Shown here: in pieces, positions 1 to 5,265 of the stretch
Layout of the letters: every line of letters starts with the position of its first letter
Numbering within the stretch: the first letter of the stretch is position 1
DNA from: Pseudovibrio sp. JCM 19062
GTDB taxonomy: Bacteria > Pseudomonadota > Alphaproteobacteria > Rhizobiales > Stappiaceae
Direction of reading: 5' to 3'
NCBI GenBank assembly: GCA_001310715.1
Contig: BAXV01000124.1
Span: 1 to 6,631 of the forward strand
DNA length: 6,631 nucleotides
The notes under the pieces: model-generated
Told to the model about the DNA's origin: nothing
What the model saw: only the letters and a program-made list of their open reading frames with translations
Databases searched by the model: none
Made by a program: the position numbers and the translations under genes

Positions 1-1
1 A

Positions 2-226
2 AAAAAAGGATGGGCGAACATCCCGCCCAAAGCCAATAGGAAGAAGACCTTTTCGTTCTCAAAATGGGTCTACCGGCAGCGCAACCTCGTCGAACGGTTC
101 TTCGGAAAAATAAAGGAATACAGAGGTATAGCTACACGTTACGACAAAGATCCTGCTAATTTCCTTGCCGCAGTTAAACTCGTTGCGATGAGAGTATGGA
201 TCAAAAATAATGAGTCTACGCCCTAG
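2..226 (+). CDS. IS5-family transposase, C-terminal end (partial)
   Basis: This is the last 74 codons of a DDE transposase; the rest lies left of the window. The frame is open from base 2 to the TAG at 224-226. The segment YRQRNLVERFFGKIKEYRG carries the conserved catalytic glutamate of the IS5 family in the context NLVERFF, followed by GIATRYDKDPANFLAAV and a tail ending NNESTP. In the family this tail lies at the very end of the element, so the right inverted repeat probably overlaps the stop codon around 212-226. The protein would cut and join DNA at the IS ends. It is the only coding piece here with no visible frameshift. The sub-group (IS427-like) is inferred from memory of similar tails. 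The IS110 gene begins immediately after the stop. Confidence 0.8.
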   Translation, partial: KKGWANIPPKANRKKTFSFSKWVYRQRNLVERFFGKIKEYRGIATRYDKDPANFLAAVKLVAMRVWIKNNESTP

Positions 227-1416
227 TTGCCGTTGATATTTCCAAAGCCCGCCATGAGGTTTTAATCGCGATATCAGGTAAAAAGAGACGCCGTCGTTTA
301 ACAGTTTTGAACCAGCTTGATGACTTCAAGCGGTTGATCACGGCGCTCTCGGACTATAAGCGCCTGTTCGCGTGGCCTTCGAGACGACCGGCAACTACCA
401 CCGTGCGCTGGCTTATCGGCTCGCAATTTCCGGGTTCGAAGTCAAGCTGGTTTCTTCCGTTGCTTTGGCCCGTACCCGTGAAGCTCTGAACAACAGCTGG
501 GATAAGAACGAGCCGAAAGACGCACAGGTTATCCTGATATGATGCAGATCGGGAATGAGCAGTTTTATCACGACCCAATGCTGTGCGGCACGAATGATCT
601 CCAGGAGTTGTCCAAGACACACGACATCGTCTCTCGGTCAAAGACTGAGCTTTGGCACCGGATACTGACCCATTAGTTGCCGTTATACTTTCCCGAGGCC
701 GACCGTTTTCACCGCAGCTCACGCAGTGACTGGTTCTTCGCCTTTCTAGAGCGATATCCCTCACCACACTTCATCTGTGCCATGACACAAGATGAATTCA
801 TCGCTGACGCCTGGCAGGTTGTTGGCCGTAAAGTCTCAAAAGAGCATTTACTTGCAGACATTTACAAAACAGCACAATCCTCTCTGGGACTTCCTATCAC
901 TGCGAACTCTGATGCCGTCAGAATGTTCAGGTTGGTGTTGGCAGAAGGCCGCAACCTGATCGCACAGCGTAACAAGATTGAGCTCGCGCCGTTGAGCTGC
1001 TCAAGAACAACAATGACTACCAACTTCTGAGCACCATCCCTAGAATCGGGCCAATCAATGCCTTGACCATTTTGGCGGAGGCCGGTGATCTGCGCCGTTT
1101 CCAGAATCATCGACAGTTTCTCAAATACTGTGGGATGGACTTGGCGACGATCCAGTCCGGTACCTTCCAAGGTCAAACCAAACTATCGAAATACGGTAAT
1201 GCCCGGCTCCGTCGCACTTTATGGATGGCCGATCAGGTCGCTATCATGCTACCAACCAACAGTTTCCGCGATAAATTCGAGCGCTACATTACCAAAGATC
1301 GGCTGAACACACATTTACGCCGCAAGGCGAACACCGCAATTGCCGCAAAGATGGCCCGTACGTTTCACGGGATCATCAAGCGCGAGGAACCTTATCGCCC
1401 CTTCTTTGAGGGGTGA
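214..1416 (+). pseudogene. IS110-family transposase, 5'-truncated and multiply frameshifted
   Basis: This is a remnant of a DEDD (RuvC-like) transposase, about 400 codons when reconstructed. Segments in order: 214-~363 (LVAVDISKARHEVLIAI), ~366-538 (VRVAFETTGNYHRALAYRL to NEPKDAQVIL), 539-~988 (GNEQFYHDPM, then LPLYFPEADRF to LVLAEGRNLIAQRN) and ~991-1416 (STIPRIGPINALTILAEAG to PYRPFFEG). Between segments the frame slips each time by one missing base, near 361-366, 536-539 and 986-990. A TAG at 674-676 replaces an expected Tyr codon. The RuvC residues D (VDIS) and E (FETTGN) remain, but the first D of the usual NDPxDA motif is E (NEPKDA). The C-terminal serine-type domain keeps QSGTFQGQTKLSKYGNARLR. 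There is no start codon or left end: in this frame TAA and TGA lie at 208-213, within the IS5 tail. It cannot make a full protein as read. Confidence 0.9.
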
Positions 1417-1510
1417 TCAACAGCAGAAGGGCCATTCGCTGTCAGGGCCGTAGAGGCAATCTTTTGACCTCGCAGATAATGTTCAGGCCTTCTGCTCAAC
1501 GGCCTGAAGA
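1417..1510 (+). ncRNA. Stem-loop-rich segment after the IS110 gene; possible bridge/seek RNA relic
   Basis: Directly after the IS110 stop codon lie several inverted repeats. (1) AGCAGAAGGGCC at 1422-1433 pairs with GGCCTTCTGCT at 1486-1496 apart from one bulged G. (2) Inside that loop, GAGGCAA at 1453-1459 pairs with TTG/CCTC at 1464-1471 around a TCTT loop. (3) TTCAGGCC at 1482-1489 pairs perfectly with GGCCTGAA at 1501-1508 around an 11-nt loop and would compete with stem 1. IS110-family elements are known to carry a structured guide RNA in a non-coding end: the left end for the IS110 group, the right end for IS1111-type elements. Position and folding fit such an RNA, but the identification is only an inference. 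Guide loops, the exact RNA ends and a promoter were not identified. Confidence 0.3.
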
Positions 1511-1610
1511 TCTCGTCTTAAGGACGGTGAGAGCCGCGAGAGCGTACTCTGTGTTTGTTATGGGAGAGACTGTTCGTTGACCAAAACGCCGAACTAAGGC
1601 AAACTTTAAA

Positions 1611-1654
1611 CATGCTGGGACGCTCAGCATGACAGTGACCTGATGCCAAATCAG
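1611..1654. other. Two adjacent small hairpins
   Basis: CATGCTG at 1611-1617 pairs with CAGCATG at 1625-1631, and the stem can extend by G-T and G-C pairs to nine pairs with a three-base loop. Nine bases later CTGAT at 1640-1644 pairs with ATCAG at 1650-1654 around a five-base loop. No T-run follows on either strand, so these do not look like intrinsic terminators. They lie between the IS110 gene and the IS481 scrap and may belong to the IS110 right end or its former target. Bases 1511-1610 hold no gene I can support; a short GAGAGC repeat lies at 1529-1534 and 1538-1543. Confidence 0.4.
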
Positions 1655-1676
1655 CAGATAATTCTGAGTATAGGAC

Positions 1677-1780
1677 GTTGTCCGTCAGATCGTATGAATT
1701 TTGTAAGGCACGACCTCAAGGAGGTGCTCAAGAAGCTCCCAATCCGTCTTCCGATTGGCTTTCTCCACCAGTTGGGCAAG
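1677..1780 (-). pseudogene. IS481-type transposase fragment (integrase core scrap)
   Basis: Read leftward, this ~100-bp piece encodes [20 protein letters not shown] and then [10 protein letters not shown], followed one frame over by LTDN. The pattern EKANR...FLEHLxxxVPYxIHTxLTDNG is typical of the integrase core of IS481-family transposases, and the Asp of TDN is the second catalytic Asp. One base is missing near 1686-1688, creating a TGA in place of the continuation into LTDN. After LTDN (about 1677) no further similarity to the family is evident. On the other side the piece is fused to IS3 OrfB at about 1776-1786. Nothing here is functional. Family assignment rests on recalled motifs. Confidence 0.6.
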
Positions 1781-2030
1781 CCCTCCCGATTGAAAACATC
1801 GAGAACATTAAGTGTTCGGAACCGCCTGCCATCCTCCAGCTGATCTGACATGAAATTCATCGACCACACTTGATTGGGCTGGAAGGAACGGCCAGTTTGT
1901 CTGGCTTTGCTCGTTTTAGGTGCTTACGCGGTCTGATCCGCAGGTTCAGTTCCAGTTCGCGGTAAATACGATAGACACGTTTATGGTTCCAGCCAAAGCC
2001 TTTGATATCACGAAGATATAGGAAACACAG

Positions 2031-2046
2031 CCCCCCGGGGGGGGGG
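2031..2046. repeat. C6G10 homopolymer tract inside IS3 OrfB
   Basis: Six C followed by ten G on the plus strand form a self-complementary 16-base tract. It stands where related OrfB genes encode a conserved stretch ending in WGFG just before LCFLYL. The flanking codons on both sides match the family, so roughly 20-25 normal bases appear replaced by pure C/G runs. This could be real slippage-mediated damage, but such tracts are also typical of sequencing or assembly errors. Confidence 0.85.
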
Positions 2047-2122
2047 TATCGTTAAGCGCACCAGCCAATCGGCAATCACCGCGTCCTCATCGCTCAAGCG
2101 CCGTTCATAACGGTAGCAGCGC

Positions 2123-2478
2123 TCACTCACACCAAAGGTGCGACACGCAAGAGCGACGGAAACACCTTTTCCTTCGACAGCAAACACAGCCATCTCCTTG
2201 CGTTGAGATGGCCTGCTTACTTTTTCCAAGAGTTTCCTTCAAAAGCTCATTTTGCAGAGACAGCTCGGCATACATCTTCTTGAAACGGCGTAGCTCGTCT
2301 TCCGTAGACTTCATCTGCGAGATCATCGGTGCATCAAGCCGCCATATTTTGCACGCCATTTGTAATAGGTCGCGGCGCTCATGCCATGTTCACGGCAAAG
2401 CTGAGCCACCGGAATGCCGCTTTCCCCTTGCTTCAAAATTGCAATGATCTGCGCATCGCTGAAACGAGATTTCTTCAT
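2123..2478 (-). pseudogene. IS3-family transposase OrfA (helix-turn-helix), frameshifted
   Basis: OrfA binds the element's ends and supplies the N-terminal part of the OrfAB transposase. It starts at ATG 2478-2476 with a GAGGA ribosome-binding site eight bases upstream, and reads MKKSRFSDAQIIAILKQGES, then a helix-turn-helix region (PVAQLCREHGMSAATYYKW) and AKYGGL. One base is missing near 2334-2337, where TTGGATGCA has become TTGATGCA, giving an early TGA. The next frame restores APMISQMKSTEDELRRFKK and the leucine-rich coiled coil AELSLQNELLKETLGK. It ends at 2123, overlapping the start of OrfB. Length and order are normal apart from the single lost base, so the decay may be recent or the indel may be a read error. 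Confidence 0.85.
2219..2227 (-). promoter_or_regulatory. Possible -1 frameshift site between OrfA and OrfB
   Basis: The coding strand reads GGAAAAAGT where OrfA (gga aaa agt) and OrfB (gaa aaa gta) overlap. IS3 elements usually make the OrfAB fusion by -1 slippage on an A-rich heptamer such as A6G. Here only five A remain, so the site may be weakened or altered. Position and frame relation support the role; efficiency cannot be judged. Confidence 0.35.
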
Positions 2479-2500
2479 AAAATCAGTCCTCAATATGAGG

Positions 2501-2643
2501 CAACATTATCTATACTTTCAAACTCGATCAAATTTCGGGAGGATTACCGTGTAGCAGCGGCAATGAAAAGGGTATCGCTCTTTAAGATATAATGCGAAGG
2601 CTGGGTAAAGGCACGCGGCCAGCGAGAGCTGAAGTTGACTTGT
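2501..2643. other. Spacer between IS3 remnant and glycosyltransferase genes
   Basis: No gene is supported here. The spacer holds the upstream flank of the IS3 remnant and the region following the TAA (2646-2644) of the last glycosyltransferase gene. A weak GCTGG/CCAGC pair (2600-2604 and 2619-2623) has a 14-base loop and no T-run, so I see no clear terminator for the operon. Confidence 0.4.
2505..2532 (-). promoter_or_regulatory. Weak candidate promoter for IS3 OrfA
   Basis: On the minus strand TTTGAT (2532-2527) and GATAAT (2510-2505) are separated by 16 bases and lie upstream of the OrfA ribosome-binding site and ATG. The -10 is close to consensus but the -35 is poor. Such promoters are expected at this position in IS3 elements. 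This is sequence resemblance only. Confidence 0.25.
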
Positions 2644-3225
2644 TTAGTTGCTCTTTTTGCCAGGCTGCTTAATCTTGTACCAACGAAGGGCACGAAATAG
2701 TGCGACCGGAAATCTAAGAACACCGGTTAACATCCACCAAATTGACTCATATACTGCAATGGTTTGCTCAGCCACTGCATGATTGCGCTTCGTTCGTTCA
2801 GGAAAGTGATCATGTCGCAACAGACCGTGTTTAAAGAGAAATGATCGGATAGGCTTTGTAAGTCTCCAACTTAGCGAGTTGGTCAGGCGCGTAAGGTTCT
2901 CCTCCAGAACACTGTCTGTTGTAGTTTTCGTGCCAGTCAGTATGTCGAAGTAATGAGCTTTGGAGCGATTTTCTTCCTTCCATCTGGCGGAAAAACCAAC
3001 TTCTGATAGCCAATCACTTTCACTGAATGCGTCTTTATTAGGCAGAACTGATGTATTTTGGTGAAGCACCTTTTGGTTGCTAACAATTGCCTTTGAGACG
3101 CGATAAACATCTGCATTCATGCGATCTGGATTCTCTAACTCCTTCAATAGCCGTTGCTCAAACCCTAAACGAAATTTGAAATGAAAGAGGTAGCCGCAAG
3201 TGTCACACAGCGTACGGGCGTACAC
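2644..3225 (-). CDS. GT2-like glycosyltransferase, C-terminal part (frameshifted from 3203-3871)
   Basis: This frame carries the C-terminal half of the enzyme whose N-terminal half is at 3871-3203. It contains CDTCGYLFHFKFRLGFEQRL; a LLHFKF-type motif is where this glycosyltransferase family normally ends its catalytic domain. A charged, probably helical region follows, with NSLSWRLTKPIRSFL (a SWRxTxPxR motif often seen in tails of polysaccharide glycosyltransferases). An aromatic/hydrophobic stretch YESIWWMLTGVLRFPVALF and a basic end GKKSN come next; this could sit at the membrane surface, though one weak segment is not proof of a membrane helix. The GTG at 3225 is only the first possible start after the break, with no reason to think it is used. 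Joined to the N-terminal part, the product would be about 410 residues. It is the last gene of the operon. Confidence 0.65.
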   Translation of the reverse strand: MYARTLCDTCGYLFHFKFRLGFEQRLLKELENPDRMNADVYRVSKAIVSNQKVLHQNTSVLPNKDAFSESDWLSEVGFSARWKEENRSKAHYFDILTGTKTTTDSVLEENLTRLTNSLSWRLTKPIRSFLFKHGLLRHDHFPERTKRNHAVAEQTIAVYESIWWMLTGVLRFPVALFRALRWYKIKQPGKKSN

Positions 3226-3871
3226 AGATGGTGGAGCGAAGATATTGGAAGTTAGTTTGCCAGTAAATGAGTGGTATCTTAGAAGATCTAACGAGATAAT
3301 TCTGTTTCCCAGAGATCTTGGCCCGAGCTAAAGATTTAAGTTCCAAAAATGGAAAAGCTTGAGTTGGTTCAACACGAAAGTTTGCAAAGGGAACATAATT
3401 AGGGGCGCTCGCAACGAGTTCGTCAAGGTCTGCGACACTTCTTGGAGAGGTTGTAAGATCATCACAAAAAAAATCTATCAAGGGAGTGTAAAGTGCAAGG
3501 GCCAGCTCGCTTTGCATCAGTTGTGTCGTCTCTCTTATGCTCTTGAGAGGAAGTTGCAAAAACTCGTCTGCATCAACAACAGTTGTCCATTTACCTTTGC
3601 AGTACATGTCACCGATTTCGTTGACCCAATCTACTCCAGCATTCGCTTGCGGGTAACCTCCATTTTTAACATAAACCTGAACATCATCTTGCTGCTCCAA
3701 GAATAGCTTGGAACCATCTGTACTACCGGTATCAACAATGTGGAAGCAAGTAACTCCAATCGAGCGATAATGGTGTAGGAAGGCTGGCAGAATATCTATT
3801 TCATTGCGCACTACGCAAATTAATGGAAATTCTGTTTGGGTGGATTTGCTGAAGTGTTTGCTGGGTCTCAA
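3203..3871 (-). CDS. GT2-like glycosyltransferase (Glyco_tranf_2_4 type), N-terminal part
   Basis: A GT-A fold sugar transferase, probably cytoplasmic and working on a surface polysaccharide. Visible motifs: CVVRNEIDILPAFLHHYRSIG (residues 19-39), HIVDTGSTDGS (44-54) for nucleotide binding, and the DXD-type metal/nucleotide-sugar site VVDADEF (98-104). Near the end SSKIPLIYW (196-204) and YLRST fit the same family. The frame then hits TGA at 3205-3203, while the expected continuation GYLFHFKF is in the neighbouring frame, so a one- or two-base indel lies shortly before about 3205-3230. The start is TTG at 3871, chosen because it overlaps the TGA of the upstream gene by four bases (TTGA) and has AGGG seven bases upstream; no ATG lies near. 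Substrate unknown. Confidence 0.75.
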   Translation of the reverse strand: MRPSKHFSKSTQTEFPLICVVRNEIDILPAFLHHYRSIGVTCFHIVDTGSTDGSKLFLEQQDDVQVYVKNGGYPQANAGVDWVNEIGDMYCKGKWTTVVDADEFLQLPLKSIRETTQLMQSELALALYTPLIDFFCDDLTTSPRSVADLDELVASAPNYVPFANFRVEPTQAFPFLELKSLARAKISGKQNYLVRSSKIPLIYWQTNFQYLRSTICVRPYAV

Positions 3872-5265
3872 ATCTTCACCCTGACAAAATTACGCGCTTT
3901 GCGAAAAAACGCATTTATTTTCCCCGGCTTGAAACTATTTTTCTTAGTATTACGCCACCTGTTGAAAAGTTGAGAATTATCTGGCCGAAATAAAAGAAGG
4001 CCTTTGTCTTCGGCGCCCATAGTCTCCAGGAATGGTAATACCTGTCTAAAGTCTGCTTCTTCCTTGTTCTGGTTTTTGGACTTCATACCACTTGAACTGT
4101 GCCGGTAATAGTATAATGGATCAGGATAATAAGATATTTTTCTATTATCTAGTATGAGCTTATTGTAAAACTCGATATCATCTTTACCAACACGGTATCT
4201 CTCAGAGTATCCTCCAGAAGCAGTGAAAACCGTTGCCTTTACAAGACAAGTTGCATCTCCCACGACATTTACCTTTGTTGCCCAAGCTTTCGCAGGGCCT
4301 ACAAAGCGTATCTGTGTTCCCAGTTTACTCTTTGAAGAATTCGGTTCTCCCTGACCATTGAAGCGTAATGAACTGCAAGTTATGCAATCAAGATCTGCAA
4401 AAGTCGCTGCGCCGACGAGTTTTTCAACCATTTCAGGCATCATAATATTATCGTCATCAAAGAATAAAAGGTACTCACCATTAGCTGCTTGCGCCGCCGT
4501 ATTCCTTGCAGCGCCCACGTATCTGTTTTCTTGGTAGAGTACTTGCCAGGGCTTATCTTGATACCTTTGTGAAAGCTCCTCGAGCGTCGCGAGTGCGAGC
4601 TTCGAACGGCTACCATCATCAACAATGATCACCTCAAAATTTCGATAGGTTTGTCGCTCAATACTTTCTAAAGCCTGGATCAAAAGATGGGGACGCTCAA
4701 AGTGAGTTACACAGATACTTACCAATGGGCGAGCGTCTTCGGATGGAAGTAACCTCGTTGGTATGCCCCTATCTTGCGAATGCCAATCCTGCCAAACTGT
4801 GAGTGACCGCTTCAGCCTGTCATGTTTTGTGGCTGGCTCAGGCAAGTTCTCAGCATAAGTCTCGAGTTGGTCTGCAAGTGCGAGGTGGTGAGGCTTAAAT
4901 AGTACTCTCTCTCGATCGCTCTCATCAATCAGCTCGTGAATGCCACCTGTGTCCGCAGCTATAAATGGAACCTGAGCAGCTAAGCATTCATAAACAGCTA
5001 GTGGAGAATTCTCTAGCAGCGATGGCATCACTGCCAGTCGTCCTTTTGCACCCAAGTATTTGACCGCTTGAAGAGCGCTGCAGTTTGTTTTGAATTTGAC
5101 CTTGGTTCGCCAATTTTTGCTACTTTGAAAGATAAACTTCTGAGCATCAAACCGGTGGGAGTAACCTCCCAGGAATGTGATCGGAGGAATGGAAGCCCCT
5201 CTTGCAACCAGAGCATTAATGGCATTTACAAACAACAAAAGGCCCTTTCGGGGTTCTAAACGACC
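3868..5265 (-). CDS. GT4-GT2 bifunctional glycosyltransferase, C-terminal part (frame after T8 tract)
   Basis: This is the larger piece of a two-domain glycosyltransferase of about 702 residues when joined to 5977-5266. In joined numbering it starts with GRLEPRKG (238-245), the GRLxxxKG loop of GT4 enzymes. VMPSLLENSPLAVYECL follows with the EX7E signature (E322, E330) that binds the sugar-nucleotide in retaining GT4 transferases, then ADTGGIHELI. A second domain (about 417-631) is GT2: PLVSICVTHFERP, VIIVDDGS (D453, D454), the DXD site FFDDDN (507-509) and a catalytic-base region GKDDIEF (598-602). The C-terminal tail is basic (RKARNFVRVKI). The protein would add two sugars, one by each domain, to a surface glycan; sugars are unknown. 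Read alone, its first start would be TTG at 5238, which cuts off the GT4 loop and is unlikely to be native. Confidence 0.75.
   Translation of the reverse strand, partial: GRLEPRKGLLLFVNAINALVARGASIPPITFLGGYSHRFDAQKFIFQSSKNWRTKVKFKTNCSALQAVKYLGAKGRLAVMPSLLENSPLAVYECLAAQVPFIAADTGGIHELIDESDRERVLFKPHHLALADQLETYAENLPEPATKHDRLKRSLTVWQDWHSQDRGIPTRLLPSEDARPLVSICVTHFERPHLLIQALESIERQTYRNFEVIIVDDGSRSKLALATLEELSQRYQDKPWQVLYQENRYVGAARNTAAQAANGEYLLFFDDDNIMMPEMVEKLVGAATFADLDCITCSSLRFNGQGEPNSSKSKLGTQIRFVGPAKAWATKVNVVGDATCLVKATVFTASGGYSERYRVGKDDIEFYNKLILDNRKISYYPDPLYYYRHSSSGMKSKNQNKEEADFRQVLPFLETMGAEDKGLLLFRPDNSQLFNRWRNTKKNSFKPGKINAFFRKARNFVRVKI
3872..3882 (-). promoter_or_regulatory. Ribosome-binding site deciding a TTG start
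   Basis: The coding strand carries AGGGTGAAGAT immediately before the TTG at 3871-3869. AGGG is seven bases from the start. The site lies within the last codons of the upstream glycosyltransferase, and the stop and start share TTGA, which suggests translational coupling of the two genes. Confidence 0.6.

Larger units (their letters stand above)
1781..2229 (-). pseudogene. IS3-family transposase OrfB, truncated and frameshifted
   Basis: Three out-of-phase pieces: 2229-2047 (KVSRPSQRKEMAVFAVEGKG to DAVIADWLVRLT), 2030-~1880 (LCFLYLRDIKGFGWNHKRVY to KPDKLAVP) and ~1876-1781 ([19 protein letters not shown] to [10 protein letters not shown]). Between the first two, the codons expected for a WGFG-type stretch are replaced by a C/G homopolymer. 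The second break lacks one base near 1875-1879. The catalytic core normally begins WSMDF; here it is WSMNF, so the probable first catalytic Asp is Asn, and the usual LDDFNRE is LDVFNRE. The core is then cut off and continues into IS481-like sequence. The piece has no good ATG and was probably made by frameshifting from OrfA. Family identity is firm; activity is excluded as read. Confidence 0.85.
1781..2500 (-). mobile_element. IS3-family insertion sequence remnant
   Basis: A 5' portion of an IS3 element, read leftward: upstream region, OrfA, then OrfB overlapping in the -1 frame as usual for the family. Its 3' part, with the second catalytic Asp, the Glu and the right end, is missing because OrfB is cut at about 1780 and replaced by the IS481 scrap. 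The exact left end was not located. The small palindrome CCTCAATATGAGG at 2488-2500 lies just upstream of OrfA. No target duplication could be defined because only one end is present. Confidence 0.7.

Noticed and set aside
224..690. Near-identical stretches TAGTTGCCGTT at 224-234 and 674-684, followed by similar A/T-rich bases.
   Set aside because: Both lie at places whose encoded residues match the IS110 family in different parts of the protein (VAVDIS and LPLYFP). The similarity is most simply coincidence, not an inserted repeat.
354..767. Long antisense open frame opposite the IS110 gene (also 862-1176, 3359-3706 and 6261-6536 opposite other genes).
   Set aside because: They lie opposite sequence whose sense strand clearly encodes known families, and show no protein features of their own.
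1417..1510. CRISPR-like repeats or a toxin-antitoxin RNA.
   Set aside because: There are only inverted repeats, no regularly spaced direct repeats, and no small coding partner.
2600..2623. Inverted pair GCTGG/CCAGC as a terminator of the glycosyltransferase operon.
   Set aside because: Only five pairs, a 14-base loop and no T-run on the relevant strand.
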